19,026 bases of DNA from SKVR01 sp964453995 (lineage in GTDB: Bacteria > Bacteroidota > Bacteroidia > Bacteroidales > UBA7960), in assembly GCA_964453995.1 (NCBI GenBank), contig CAYVQC010000064.1:1-19026 (forward strand). Reading direction: 5' to 3'. The translations under genes were made by a program, and so were the position numbers. Below are positions 1 through 9,759 of this stretch, in pieces. Every line of letters starts with the position of its first letter. The stretch's first letter is position 1. The notes beneath the pieces were generated by a model. That model had not been told where the DNA came from, made no database searches, and saw only the letters and a program-made list of their open reading frames with translations.

Positions 1-333
1 TATCATCATTAGTAAAACAATTATTATTCGGTAGAGAACTTTTTATATTATGAATAAAATGATTTGACTGACATTTTAATATTATCGCCCCGCCGGGTAT
101 TTTAATTGGTGTTTGTCATGGTCCTATAATTGGTATCGCGGCGCTGCCGTAAAAAAGAAGAGCTGCAACTTAGCGAAACCATTTGTAGTCAGCAGGGTAA
201 CATATCAGACCCAAAGCTGCAGCGCAACGATAAAATTAGAATCCCGGAACGGAGATTTTTCTTTCGAAGAACAGGGTAAAACAATCCATAAAAAAAACAC
301 TAAAATTCTGAATCATTAAACTCATTTACCATT
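1..333. other. Intergenic region before the A2M gene
   Basis: I see no supportable gene here. The only open frame (113-319, + strand) would need a TTG start, has a low-complexity, basic composition unlike a folded protein, and ends 14 bases before the A2M start. It is more likely the 5' untranslated leader and promoter region of the A2M gene. I looked for the Bacteroidota promoter pattern (TTTG followed about 19 bases later by TAnnTTTG) and found no convincing match, although the stretch 61-90 is A+T-rich. The gene to the left of the window cannot be seen. Confidence 0.5.
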
Positions 334-3300
334 ATGAAGAAAAATACCATCATCTTAATTGCTATTGCAGGTACTATATTGCTGGCAGCTGTCCTCTGGC
401 TTGTATCAGGAAGCGAGAAAGCAAAAGCCACCAGTTCCAGCCTGGACTTCTCCGACTATATTGCTGCACATACTGCAGGAACCATTTCATCACGCGACAA
501 TATTCGTGTGGTTTTCGCCGCCGAAGCAGCTACTGTTGATGAGATCGGTAAAGAGGCCAACCGGCAATTGTTCTCCATCAGGCCTTCCGTAAAAGGTGCG
601 TTGATTTGGGTCAATGAAAGAACCCTGGAGTTTACTCCTGCCGAAATGCTTCCCAATGGAAAGGAGTTTATGGTGAGTGTTTCCCTGGAAAGAATTTATC
701 CTGACATTCCTAAATCCCACGAAGACTTTACCTTTCCCATCCAAACCATTGAGCAGGCCCTTGAGTTAACTACCGATGGTATTGAGTTTTATCCCGATCC
801 ATCCAGGGAAGATCTCCGCCTTGGTGGACGCATTTTCACTGCCGACTACGCCCATCCTGAGAGCATAAAAAAAGTACTTAGTGCCCATCAGCGGGATGCT
901 GAACTGGAGATAACCTGGAAAACTTCGGAAGATGCCCGTACCCACCAATTCTACATTGAAGGGGTAACCCAGAAAGAAGATCCCTGTAAAGTTATCCTGA
1001 AAGTAAACGGCAAAGCCATAGACGTTGACCATCAGCAAACCCTTGAAGCAGATGTTCCTGCCAAAGGAGAATTCCGGGTGCTTTCCACCCAGGTAATACA
1101 GGCACCCGAACAGCATCTTTTAATCAGGTTCTCTGAACCTTTGGACCCCTCACAGAACCTGCGTGGCCTTATCAGCAGCAACGATATAGATTTGAGGATT
1201 ACCACCGATGGCAATCTTGCAAGGGTTTACCCTGCTGAGCGGCTGGCTGGAACCTACAACTTTCAGGTTTCCGAAGGTATAAGAAGTATGCACCGCAACA
1301 AGCTCGAAACAGGATCTGCTCTTTCTGCAACCTTCGAAGTAATGAAGCCCCAGGTACGCCTGGTGGGCAAGGGTGTTATTATACCTTCTTCTGATGGATT
1401 GTATTTCCCCTTCCAGGCAGTAAGCCTGAGGGCTGTAGATGTAAGCATTGTAAGAATTTTTGAGAAAAACATTCCCCAGTTTCTGCAAACCAACGATCTT
1501 ACAGGTAGCTCTGAACTGCGCCGTGTTGGTAGGCGCATTCTGAAAAAAACAATTCTGCTCGACCAGGCAGGCACTGTGGATTTTAACTCATGGAATACCT
1601 ACCATATCGACCTGGCAGAGCTTATCAAAGCGGAACCAGGGGCGATTTACCAGGTTGAGATCGACTTCAACATCCGGTATTCAACCTATCACTGCAATGG
1701 CATTACCACCAACGAACCCATCGAGATCATTGAAGAAAGGTACGATCCAGCCGACGACCTGGAGTATGAATATTATGACTGGGGGGATTACAACTGGCGT
1801 GAACGCGATAATCCCTGCCATCCCACCTATTATCGCAACAAATCGGTAAGCCGCAATATACTGGCTTCCAACCTGGGTATGATTTCCAAAGCCGGAACGG
1901 ATGGTTCCTGGATGATCACCGTTTCTGATCTCAACACCAGCCAACCCTTGCAGGGAGTTACGGTTGAACTGCTCAACTATCAGCAACAGATCATTGCCAC
2001 ATCGGCTACCAACAACCAGGGATTGGCCGTTTTTCAGCTGCATGAAGAAAAAAGACCTTTCCTGGCCATTGCACACTCCGGCAACCAGAAGGGGTACCTG
2101 AAACTCGACCGGGGTTCCTCGCTTTCACTCTCCGCTTTTGATGTATCTGGAGTGGCAGTGCAACAAGGCCTGAAAGGCTTTATCTACGGAGAAAGAGGCG
2201 TATGGCGACCGGGCGATACACTGTTCCTTTCCTTTATCCTGGAAGACCGCAACCAAACCCTGCCAAACAACCACCCTGTAACCTTTGAAGTGACAAACCC
2301 TCGCGGAACACTTATCCACCGTGCCGTTGCCAGCCTGTCTAAAGGAGGCATATATGCTTTCCCGGTAAAAACCGAACCCGATGCTCCTACCGGAAACTAT
2401 ACTGCCACTGCACGCATTGGGGGTGTTACCTTCTCTGACATCTTCAAAGTGGAAACCGTAATGCCCAACCGGTTGAAGATCAATCTGACACTAAACCAGG
2501 ATGCCATACGCCACCGCCAGCCCGTAACCGCCACTTTTGAATCTCATTGGCTGCATGGGGCTCCTGCGCGTAACCTTAAGATACAGGTAGATGCAATCCT
2601 TTCGGAGGCCACCACAAGCTTTGAAGAATACCCCGGTTTTGTATTTGATGATCCGGCCCGAAGCTTTGAATCAGAAGAAATCACTGTTTTTGAAGGAAGA
2701 CTTGATGTAGAGGGAAAAACATCCTTCAACCCCAACATAAGCATTTCTTCTGCCGCTCCCGGCAAGCTTAATGCCCACTTCACCGCAAGGGTATTTGAAG
2801 AAGGCGGTGCCTTCAGCATCGACCGTTTCACCATGCCATACTATCCCTACGAAGTATTTACGGGCCTAAAGGTTCCCGATGCCCAAAACAGAAGAGGAAT
2901 GGGTTATCTTCTCACAGACACAACGCATACCATTGAATTTGTGACCCTTACCGCGGAAGGGAAACCTGTTTCTGGGAAAAGACTTTCCATTGAGGTATAC
3001 AAAATTGACTGGCGCTGGTGGTGGGAACGCCACCGTGAAAACCTGTCTGGATACATTTCCAGCCGCTACCACCGGCCCCTGCAGCAAGCCTTTGTCACTA
3101 CCGGATCCAATGGCAAGGCAACATGGGATCTGCGTATCAACGCTCCTGAATGGGGTCGTTTCCTGATCAGGGTTGTCGATGATAGAGGAGGTCATGCTGC
3201 CGGCACTGTTATATATATGGACTGGCCAGGATGGATCTCGCGCGATCGCGAAACCACCCCCGAGGCAGCAAGTATGCTGGCATTCGCCACAAACAAGGAA

Positions 3301-5886
3301 AACTATACCGTAGGTGAAAACATTCATATCACCATCCCCAGCCCCAACAAGGGAAAGATCTTTCTTACCGTGGAAAACGGCGTAAAAGTGCTGCAAACAC
3401 AATGGCTGGATGCTACCGCCGGTGAAACCGTACACACCATAGAAGCAACGGAAGAAATGACACCCAATGTTTTTATCAATGCCATGCTCATACAGCCCCA
3501 CGGCCAAACGGCCAACGATCTGCCCCTGCGTATGTATGGCATTGCGCCTATTGTTGTGGAGGATCCCCAAACCCACCTGCACCCCGAAATCTCTATGCCT
3601 GAGGAGCTGGAGCCGGAGCAGAAAGTCACCATTACTGTTACAGAAAAAGATGGTAAACCTATGGCCTTTACCCTGGCCATGGTAGATGACGGCCTTCTGG
3701 ACCTTACCCGCTTTTCCACCCCTGATCCATGGCAGTATTTCTATGCAAAAGAGGCATTGGGGGTGATGACCTGGGATATGTATGATCTTGTTCTTGGAGC
3801 TTCCTCCGGGCGCATGCAGCGCATCCTCTCCATCGGGGGTGGTGATGAAGTGATAGATCAGGGCGACCAGACCGCCAACCGTTTTCCACCGGTAGTACGG
3901 TATTTTGGCCCATTTGAAGTTGGAAGAAACAAAAGCCGGCGCATAGAATTTACCATGCCCAATTATGTGGGATCAGTGCGCGTTATGGCAGTAGCTGCCA
4001 GGCAAGGGGCCTATGGCTCTGCCGAAAAGACTGTAAAAGTGAAAAAACCACTCATGACACTTGCCACCCTGCCACGGGTGCTGGGACCAGACGAAGAGGT
4101 GGTAATGCCGGTAACCGTATTTGCCATGGATGAAAACATCAAAAATGTAAAAGTACGTGTGGAAGCCAATGATCTTTTCTCTTTTTCCGGGGCGAAGGAA
4201 CAGAACCTTCGTTTTGACCAAACCGGCGACCAGGTGCTTCGCTTCAACATGAAAACAGCATCCCGGCTGGGTGTGGCAACAGTGCGTGTAATAGCTGAAA
4301 GCGGCAAAGAAAAGGCTGTTCACGATATTGAACTCATCGTACGCAATCCCAACCCACCCATGACTTTGGTAAAGGATACCATCCTTGAAAAGGCAGCCAC
4401 ATGGAAAACCAATTACACTGCCTTTGGCATGCAGGGCACCAATAATGCCTTGATCGAGTTAAGCACCATTCCACCGGTAAATCTGGGCAAAAGGCTCAGG
4501 TTTCTTATAGGCTATCCCCATGGCTGTCTTGAGCAAACAGTGTCAAAAGCTTTTCCCCAACTCTTCATCAGCAAACTGGCTGAGATTGATGATGAAACCC
4601 GGCAGGCAAGTGAAGACAACGTAAGGTATGCTCTTGACAGGATGCATAGTTTCCGCACTGCCGATGGCGGTCTTTCACTATGGCCGGGTGGTACATATCC
4701 CGATAGCTGGGGAACCATTTATGCAGGCCATTTTCTGCTTGAAGCACAAAAGCTGGGCTATTCCCTTCCGGCAGGAATCCTTGACAACTGGCAGCGCAGC
4801 ACACAACGGGCTGCTCGCAACTGGTCGGAAAATCAACGATCGGCATACTCCAACAACGACCTCATACAGGCTTACCGTCTCTATGTTCTTGCTCTGGCCA
4901 ATACCCCCGAAATGGGGGCTATGAACCGCCTGCGTGAAACAGCAAATATTTCTGTTTCAGCACGCTGGCGTTTGGCAGCAGCATATGTCCTTGCCGGCAA
5001 CCCCGAAGCGGCCAGAAGCCTGGTAGAAGGTGTTGCAAAGCAGGTTGATCCCTACCGTGAGCAGGCCCACACCTATGGGTCGCATATACGCGATATGGCT
5101 ATGATCGTGGAAACGCTCGTATTGCTCAATGATCACTCCAATGCCATGCCCCTTTTGCGCAACCTTTCGCAGAAACTGGCCTCAGACCAATGGATGAGCA
5201 CACAGGAAACCGCCTTCAGCCTGGTAGCTTTTGCACGATTTGCCGATACGGCGAGTGGAACCACCGGGGTGGATGCCAACATTGGAATCCATGGCAGAAA
5301 AGCCGGCAAACAAATTTCAGAAAAATCTCTTGTGCAATATCCCTTTGAACCGGTACAATCAGGACAGGAGCAGATAGAGATTACCAACAATGGCAACGGG
5401 ACACTCTTTGCAAGACTAATTACTACCGGTATTCCCGTGGCAGGTCTGGAACAGGAACAAAGCAATAACCTACAACTCTCGGTAAGATTCCTTTTGGCTG
5501 ATGGCACGCAGGTACAGCCGGAAGAGATCGTTCAGGGAACAGACTTTGTTGCCGACATCAGGGTTACCAATCCTGGGGTGCGTGGCAACCTGGAGCAACT
5601 GATTCTTTCTTTCATCGTTCCATCGGGATGGGAAATCCGCACAAGCCGGTTGGATGAGGGCGAGGAAGCTCTTGAATCCTCTCCTTTTCAATACCAGGAC
5701 ATAAGAGACGATCGCATCTACACCTATTTCGACCTGACCCGTGGAACAACAAAAAATTTCAGAATACGGCTGCATGCAGCATACGAAGGAAGGTTTTATT
5801 TGCCCGGAACAAGTTGCGAAGCTATGTATGATAACACAATCAATGCCCGCACAAAAGGCGATTGGGTGGAAGTGGCACTGCCGTGA
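334..5886 (+). CDS. Alpha-2-macroglobulin family protein with thioester motif
   Basis: Bacterial alpha-2-macroglobulin homologue of 1850 aa, a little longer than the well-known YfhM type (about 1650 aa). Family knowledge: these periplasmic proteins trap attacking proteases; cleavage of a bait region exposes a thioester that bonds to the protease. The N-terminus has a basic start and one hydrophobic stretch (about residues 5-24) without a lipobox cysteine, so it is either an uncleaved inner-membrane anchor or a signal peptide. An Ig-like macroglobulin domain lies at about 515-605 and an MG2-type domain at about 608-705 (contains GERGVWRPGD). A bait-region-type domain is at about 975-1055, and the A2M domain at about 1185-1275. 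The thioester-containing helical domain spans about 1340-1680, with the intact motif GCLEQ (Cys1398, Gln1401). C-terminal beta-rich domains follow. The usual partner gene pbpC is not downstream; it could lie left of the window. The ATG at 334 directly precedes the hydrophobic segment. Family assignment is firm; the target protease is unknown. Confidence 0.96.
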   Translation: MKKNTIILIAIAGTILLAAVLWLVSGSEKAKATSSSLDFSDYIAAHTAGTISSRDNIRVVFAAEAATVDEIGKEANRQLFSIRPSVKGALIWVNERTLEFTPAEMLPNGKEFMVSVSLERIYPDIPKSHEDFTFPIQTIEQALELTTDGIEFYPDPSREDLRLGGRIFTADYAHPESIKKVLSAHQRDAELEITWKTSEDARTHQFYIEGVTQKEDPCKVILKVNGKAIDVDHQQTLEADVPAKGEFRVLSTQVIQAPEQHLLIRFSEPLDPSQNLRGLISSNDIDLRITTDGNLARVYPAERLAGTYNFQVSEGIRSMHRNKLETGSALSATFEVMKPQVRLVGKGVIIPSSDGLYFPFQAVSLRAVDVSIVRIFEKNIPQFLQTNDLTGSSELRRVGRRILKKTILLDQAGTVDFNSWNTYHIDLAELIKAEPGAIYQVEIDFNIRYSTYHCNGITTNEPIEIIEERYDPADDLEYEYYDWGDYNWRERDNPCHPTYYRNKSVSRNILASNLGMISKAGTDGSWMITVSDLNTSQPLQGVTVELLNYQQQIIATSATNNQGLAVFQLHEEKRPFLAIAHSGNQKGYLKLDRGSSLSLSAFDVSGVAVQQGLKGFIYGERGVWRPGDTLFLSFILEDRNQTLPNNHPVTFEVTNPRGTLIHRAVASLSKGGIYAFPVKTEPDAPTGNYTATARIGGVTFSDIFKVETVMPNRLKINLTLNQDAIRHRQPVTATFESHWLHGAPARNLKIQVDAILSEATTSFEEYPGFVFDDPARSFESEEITVFEGRLDVEGKTSFNPNISISSAAPGKLNAHFTARVFEEGGAFSIDRFTMPYYPYEVFTGLKVPDAQNRRGMGYLLTDTTHTIEFVTLTAEGKPVSGKRLSIEVYKIDWRWWWERHRENLSGYISSRYHRPLQQAFVTTGSNGKATWDLRINAPEWGRFLIRVVDDRGGHAAGTVIYMDWPGWISRDRETTPEAASMLAFATNKENYTVGENIHITIPSPNKGKIFLTVENGVKVLQTQWLDATAGETVHTIEATEEMTPNVFINAMLIQPHGQTANDLPLRMYGIAPIVVEDPQTHLHPEISMPEELEPEQKVTITVTEKDGKPMAFTLAMVDDGLLDLTRFSTPDPWQYFYAKEALGVMTWDMYDLVLGASSGRMQRILSIGGGDEVIDQGDQTANRFPPVVRYFGPFEVGRNKSRRIEFTMPNYVGSVRVMAVAARQGAYGSAEKTVKVKKPLMTLATLPRVLGPDEEVVMPVTVFAMDENIKNVKVRVEANDLFSFSGAKEQNLRFDQTGDQVLRFNMKTASRLGVATVRVIAESGKEKAVHDIELIVRNPNPPMTLVKDTILEKAATWKTNYTAFGMQGTNNALIELSTIPPVNLGKRLRFLIGYPHGCLEQTVSKAFPQLFISKLAEIDDETRQASEDNVRYALDRMHSFRTADGGLSLWPGGTYPDSWGTIYAGHFLLEAQKLGYSLPAGILDNWQRSTQRAARNWSENQRSAYSNNDLIQAYRLYVLALANTPEMGAMNRLRETANISVSARWRLAAAYVLAGNPEAARSLVEGVAKQVDPYREQAHTYGSHIRDMAMIVETLVLLNDHSNAMPLLRNLSQKLASDQWMSTQETAFSLVAFARFADTASGTTGVDANIGIHGRKAGKQISEKSLVQYPFEPVQSGQEQIEITNNGNGTLFARLITTGIPVAGLEQEQSNNLQLSVRFLLADGTQVQPEEIVQGTDFVADIRVTNPGVRGNLEQLILSFIVPSGWEIRTSRLDEGEEALESSPFQYQDIRDDRIYTYFDLTRGTTKNFRIRLHAAYEGRFYLPGTSCEAMYDNTINARTKGDWVEVALP

Positions 5887-5959
5887 TGAACGAAAACTCG
5901 GAATGCTATGAAAAATCCTATGAACACATTTATATTGGTCTGAAATACAGTTGTTGCAA

Positions 5960-5988
5960 CTCCCCTTCCGGGAGACCGGGAGGGGGAG
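5960..5988 (+). terminator. Hairpin terminator after the A2M gene
   Basis: A very stable G+C-rich hairpin begins 73 bases after the A2M stop codon. The left arm 5960-5972 pairs with 5976-5988 over 13 positions with one mismatch and one G-T wobble, leaving a three-base loop. The following stretch (attgcttttc) is only a weak U-tract, so this may be an imperfect intrinsic terminator. Its place between the A2M gene and the transporter gene suggests the two are transcribed separately. Confidence 0.6.
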
Positions 5989-6047
5989 ATTGCTTTTCAT
6001 AGCGAACACAAATTAATTATCTTAGTATTATTTTAAATTTGCCCATA

Positions 6048-7538
6048 ATGACTCTGGATCGATCAGTACAACAAAGATTTGGCAGCCGGTTGGGGTTGCT
6101 GCTCAGTGCACTGGGAATTGCAGTGGGCACAGGCAATATCTGGAGATTTCCGCGTATTGCTGCACAGAATGGAGGTGAAGAGGGTGCAGGAGCTTTGATC
6201 CTTGCCTGGATATTGCTTTTGTTGTTTTGGAGCATTCCGTTGATCATAACCGAATACCTTATTGGGCGGAGATTCCGGTTTGGTGTAGTAGGCAGTTTCG
6301 TAAAAGGTATGGGCAGACGTTTTGCCTGGATGGGAGCATTTGTAGCTTTCGTGGCTGCTGCCATCAGTTTCTTCTATGCTATCATAGTAGGATGGGCCAT
6401 GTATTATTTTTTCCAGTCGTTGTTCTTTCCGCTTCCGCAAACCAATGAGGCCTCCCTGCTGGTATGGGACAACTTCCAATCCTCTCCCCTGCCCTTCGCC
6501 ACTCATTTTCTTGCTGTTGCCCTTGGTATATGGGCCATATGGAAAGGTATCCGTTCTATAGAAAGTATCAATAAGGTGCTCATCCCGGTTTTGCTAATTA
6601 TTATCCTTGCCTCGGTAGTACGTGCCCTGTTGCTTCCGGGAGCAACCGATGGAGTAGCTTATCTTTTCAGGGTTCAATGGTCGCAACTGCAAACCCCTGA
6701 GATATGGCTGCAGGCACTCACCCAAAATGCATGGGACACCGGTGCCGGTTGGGGTCTATTCCTCTGTTATGCAGCCTACATGCAGGCCAAACACGGTGTG
6801 GTGAAGAATGCTTTCATTACCGGTTTTGGCAACAACTTTATTTCGCTGGTAATGGCCATCATGATCTTCGGTACAGTATTTTCCGTTCTGCAAACCGGCC
6901 TGGGTTACACCGACCCCGAAGTACTGGAGGTAATGCAAACTTCCGGGCCAGCCTCTACCGGGCTTACCTTTATCTGGATGCCCCAATTGTTCAACCTGAT
7001 GCCCGGCGGACGGATGCTGGCTGTTTTCTTCTTCCTGGGATTGTCATTTGCGGGTTTTTCTTCCCTGATTTCTATGCTTGAGCTCAGTTCGCGTACTTTG
7101 GTAGACAGAGGAATGAAAAGAAGAACTGCGGTACCCCTGATCGGGCTGTGCATCTACATCCTTGGAATCCCCTCCGCCATCAGTCTTGATGTGCTTAGCA
7201 ACCAGGACTTCGTGTGGGGACTGGGTCTGATGGTGTCAGGCGTATTTATTGCCCTGTTTGCCACAAAATACGGTTTTCAAAAACTCAGAGAATCAGCCGT
7301 TGGCATGACAAATGACTGGAAACCCGGCATATGGTGGGAAATGCTCACCAGATATTTTGTACCTTTGGCAGGTGTAATCCTGTTGGGCTGGTGGCTGTGG
7401 CTCTCCTTCACCCAGTTTGCACCCGGAGAATGGTACAACCCCTTCTCAGGCTTCAGCCCGATGACCATTGCGGTACAGTGGGGAGCGGTACTGATTGTTT
7501 TTGGTGTATTTAACCGGTGGATAGGGAAAGTAGAATAA
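6048..7538 (+). CDS. Sodium-dependent NSS (SLC6/LeuT-type) transporter
   Basis: Inner-membrane secondary transporter of the neurotransmitter:sodium symporter family, 496 aa from the ATG at 6048; a TTG three codons upstream is a less likely start. Prokaryotic members mostly move amino acids or related amines with sodium; the substrate cannot be read from the sequence. I count about 12 hydrophobic segments. TM1 carries the family signature (GTGNIWRFP, near residues 25-33). TM8 contains AGFSS, which aligns with the Na2-site region AGLTS of LeuT. TM6 is unusual: it reads AWDTGAGWG where LeuT has a Phe-Thr-Leu-Ser-Leu-Gly-type stretch. By hand alignment this puts Asp230 where LeuT has the Na1 ligand Thr254, and a Ser near the Asn286 position in TM7. 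The gene stands alone: a hairpin lies upstream and 181 bases separate it from the next gene. Family assignment is firm; ion-site details are inferred. Confidence 0.93.
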   Translation: MTLDRSVQQRFGSRLGLLLSALGIAVGTGNIWRFPRIAAQNGGEEGAGALILAWILLLLFWSIPLIITEYLIGRRFRFGVVGSFVKGMGRRFAWMGAFVAFVAAAISFFYAIIVGWAMYYFFQSLFFPLPQTNEASLLVWDNFQSSPLPFATHFLAVALGIWAIWKGIRSIESINKVLIPVLLIIILASVVRALLLPGATDGVAYLFRVQWSQLQTPEIWLQALTQNAWDTGAGWGLFLCYAAYMQAKHGVVKNAFITGFGNNFISLVMAIMIFGTVFSVLQTGLGYTDPEVLEVMQTSGPASTGLTFIWMPQLFNLMPGGRMLAVFFFLGLSFAGFSSLISMLELSSRTLVDRGMKRRTAVPLIGLCIYILGIPSAISLDVLSNQDFVWGLGLMVSGVFIALFATKYGFQKLRESAVGMTNDWKPGIWWEMLTRYFVPLAGVILLGWWLWLSFTQFAPGEWYNPFSGFSPMTIAVQWGAVLIVFGVFNRWIGKVE

Positions 7539-7719
7539 AGGAAACAGAATATGATCGTAATGCCGCAAAAGCAAATCCGGAAACCAGAGTTCTAAAGGTA
7601 TAAGTATTGCGCTGATGGCAACCGGACCATTGCCCAATCTCTGATAACTTGTATGCAATTACATATCTCTGATCATTTCATTATTACCTAATTTCTAAAT
7701 AACAACTAATCAACAATTA

Positions 7720-8754
7720 ATGAAACGTAGTTTTGCCAGCGATAATAACGCCCCTGTGCATGCCGATATCATGCAGGCCATAATGGATGCCAATTCTGAA
7801 GATTATGTATCTTACGGTGACGATCCATATACCACAAAAGCCAGGAAGATATTCAATGAACTCTTTGGTACCGATGTAGAAGTGTTTTTTGTTTGCACAG
7901 GTACGGGTGCCAATGTATCATCCATAAGCCACCTGATAAGGCCCTGGCAGGCAGTAATGACGGCATCAACAGCCCATATCCATCATGATGAATGCGGCGC
8001 ACCGGAAAAATTTACCGGAAGCAAGTTACATACGGTACCTTCGCTGGATGGCAAGCTGAAAACTTCCCAACTTGAACCCTATCTCCATTCTGTTGGTTTT
8101 GAACACCATGCACAACCTGGGATCATATCCATTACCCAGGCAACAGAACTGGGCATGGTATACGCACCCCATGAAATTGAAGAAATTGCCCGCTTCGCAC
8201 AGGAAAACAACCTTTACCTGCATGTGGACGGCGCCCGAATTGCCAATGCCCTGGTGGCGCAGAATATTAGTCTGGAAGAAATGATCACTTCGACCGGGGT
8301 GGATGTAATGTCATTTGGGGGCACCAAAAACGGATTAATGATGGGCGAGGCTGTTGTATTTCTCAATCCGGAATTGGCAAAAGGATTTCAATACGTCAGG
8401 AAACAATCCATGCAGCTGATCTCAAAAATGCGCTACGTTTCAGCGCAGTTTGTGGCCCATTTTGAAAATAACCTGTGGCTGCAAACGGCCTCCCATGCCA
8501 ATGATATGGCAAAACTGCTGTCAGAAAAGATAAGGCATATCCCTCAGGTTAAGCTCACTATGCCCGTTCAAACCAATGCAGTGTTTGCTTCTATCCCAGC
8601 CAACATCATCAAGCCCCTGCAGGAAAAATATTTTTTCTATGTGTGGAACCCAACGATGAACGAAGTGCGGTGGATGACCCATTTCAATACCACAGAACAA
8701 GATATTGAAGATTTTGTGAATTGTATTGAGGAATTGCTGCAAGAAAACAATTAA
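7720..8754 (+). CDS. ltaE: Low-specificity L-threonine aldolase
   Basis: PLP-dependent enzyme of the threonine aldolase/beta-eliminating lyase family (fold type I), 344 aa, close to the usual length. It splits L-threonine or L-allo-threonine into glycine and acetaldehyde in the cytoplasm, and can serve glycine supply or threonine breakdown. Visible motifs: an N-terminal SDN-type start (residues 7-9), the glycine-rich cofactor-phosphate region GTGAN (around 62-66), the histidine cluster HIHHDE (86-91), and HVDGAR with Asp170 and Arg173 (cofactor ring nitrogen and phosphate region). The Schiff-base lysine is Lys203 in SFGGTKNG. All key residues are present. The ATG at 7720 is the only sensible start. 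The gene converges with the small exported-protein gene on the other strand, with only 17 bases between the two stop codons. No regulatory signal was recognised in the 181 bases upstream. Confidence 0.94.
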   Translation: MKRSFASDNNAPVHADIMQAIMDANSEDYVSYGDDPYTTKARKIFNELFGTDVEVFFVCTGTGANVSSISHLIRPWQAVMTASTAHIHHDECGAPEKFTGSKLHTVPSLDGKLKTSQLEPYLHSVGFEHHAQPGIISITQATELGMVYAPHEIEEIARFAQENNLYLHVDGARIANALVAQNISLEEMITSTGVDVMSFGGTKNGLMMGEAVVFLNPELAKGFQYVRKQSMQLISKMRYVSAQFVAHFENNLWLQTASHANDMAKLLSEKIRHIPQVKLTMPVQTNAVFASIPANIIKPLQEKYFFYVWNPTMNEVRWMTHFNTTEQDIEDFVNCIEELLQENN

Positions 8755-8771
8755 GCAGAAAGAAAAAAGCT

Positions 8772-9251
8772 TCAAAATGTTGGAATACTGTTGGAATGGT
8801 TTCGGATCTTTCCGAAATAGTCTGGTTCAGTAAAACGAATAATTTCCCCATCACCATTGGCCATTACCTGGTAATCTGGTTGCAACTGTCCAATGGTGAA
8901 AATTCCACACAACGAATTTCCGCAAGTTGTGAGGGACAGAAATCCCTCAGGATAACCGTGTATGCCAAGCAAGGCAGTTACCTGGTGGGGTTTACTCCTG
9001 TTGATTTTATTTACCGTAGCGATGAAAATCTTTTTATCAGGTGTTTGCAGCATGATGGTATCATGTAACCCAAGAGAGAGGAAGTCAACACTATTGTACG
9101 TAGCCCGATCTGCCAGAACGATCCTTTTTGCAACAGGTGTTATATCGCCTGCCATGGCACCCGGAATTGCCAAATAACAAGTAATCAAAAATATAAATGT
9201 CTTTGCCAATATCAGGCTCAGGCTGGCATAATAATTTTTCTTTCCCTTCAT
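8772..9251 (-). CDS. Small exported protein resembling a metalloprotease pro-region
   Basis: Protein of 159 aa with a clear signal peptide: basic MKGKK, a long hydrophobic core, and a likely cleavage after AMA (residue 34). The mature part (about 125 aa) has the layout ALLGIHGYPEGFLSL ... GIFTIG ... YQVMANGDGEIIRF (about residues 93-142). This matches, from memory, the beta-strand pattern of the N-terminal region that precedes the catalytic domain in many secreted zinc metalloproteases (G-x-P-x-G/S...L-x-x...G-x-I...Y-x-I...G-x-G). No HExxH motif is present, and the frame ends just before the convergent threonine aldolase gene, so no protease domain follows. It may be a stand-alone inhibitor-like or binding protein, or the remnant of a longer gene. 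It has two cysteines close together (TTCGNSLCG). Gene call good; functional resemblance weak. Confidence 0.7.
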   Translation of the reverse strand: MKGKKNYYASLSLILAKTFIFLITCYLAIPGAMAGDITPVAKRIVLADRATYNSVDFLSLGLHDTIMLQTPDKKIFIATVNKINRSKPHQVTALLGIHGYPEGFLSLTTCGNSLCGIFTIGQLQPDYQVMANGDGEIIRFTEPDYFGKIRNHSNSIPTF

Positions 9252-9479
9252 AAACAGTTCGCTGTAAAATTAAATACTTCTCCTCAATGGGTTTTTTTTG
9301 CTTACGAATGTAAAAAGACCTCACCCTTATGGCAAGAGCAAAAAAACCACACCAGCTACAAGTAAAAATACCTGCATGGAGCGTAAAAATTCATCAGCAA
9401 TGTAGATTTATTTCCCCAGATCTGCGTTCATCAGAGCTCTTATTCTGAACAGCATTCACTTTGGAGGATCAAAAGATTT

Positions 9480-9737
9480 TTATTCCGTATTCATTTGGAT
9501 AAACTCGATGGATTTCAATGGTTTTTGATATACACTCTTATCCTCACTGATTTCCGGTTCTATGATCTTAAGTGTAACAAGCATTTCCTGCTTGCCGGGC
9601 AAATTATGATTGATGTAAGGTATGGCACGAACAGCCACCGGTTCATCCTTCAGTTTCACCAAAAAAATCTCTCCTTTATGAACGTTCTGAACAAGAGTTT
9701 CATAAATCCTTTCTTTATCTTTTATTATGTATTCCAT
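9480..9737 (-). CDS. Hypothetical 85-aa protein
   Basis: Small open frame starting at the ATG at 9737 (MEYIIKDKERIYETL); a TTG four codons upstream could extend it to 89 aa. I do not recognise a family. It has no signal peptide, membrane segment or cysteine. The middle (IFLVKLKDEPVAVRAIPYI) looks like two or three beta strands and both ends are charged. Composition is balanced for a folded cytoplasmic protein, unlike the antisense frame at 9495-9761. It lies 75-90 bases downstream of the DUF2267 gene on the same strand, with a possible terminator between, so it may have its own promoter. Confidence 0.55.
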   Translation of the reverse strand: MEYIIKDKERIYETLVQNVHKGEIFLVKLKDEPVAVRAIPYINHNLPGKQEMLVTLKIIEPEISEDKSVYQKPLKSIEFIQMNTE

Positions 9738-9759
9738 TTTACGATACAATTGTATGATT

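Noticed and set aside
113..319. 68-aa open frame before the A2M gene
   Set aside because: It needs a TTG start, has no family resemblance and a basic, low-complexity tail; it is probably leader sequence.
334..420. A2M protein as a lipoprotein, as in E. coli YfhM
   Set aside because: There is no cysteine near the end of the N-terminal hydrophobic segment, so no lipobox.
7539..7719. Promoter or riboswitch upstream of the threonine aldolase gene
   Set aside because: The region is A+T-rich, but no -33/-7 pair and no conserved RNA structure could be recognised.
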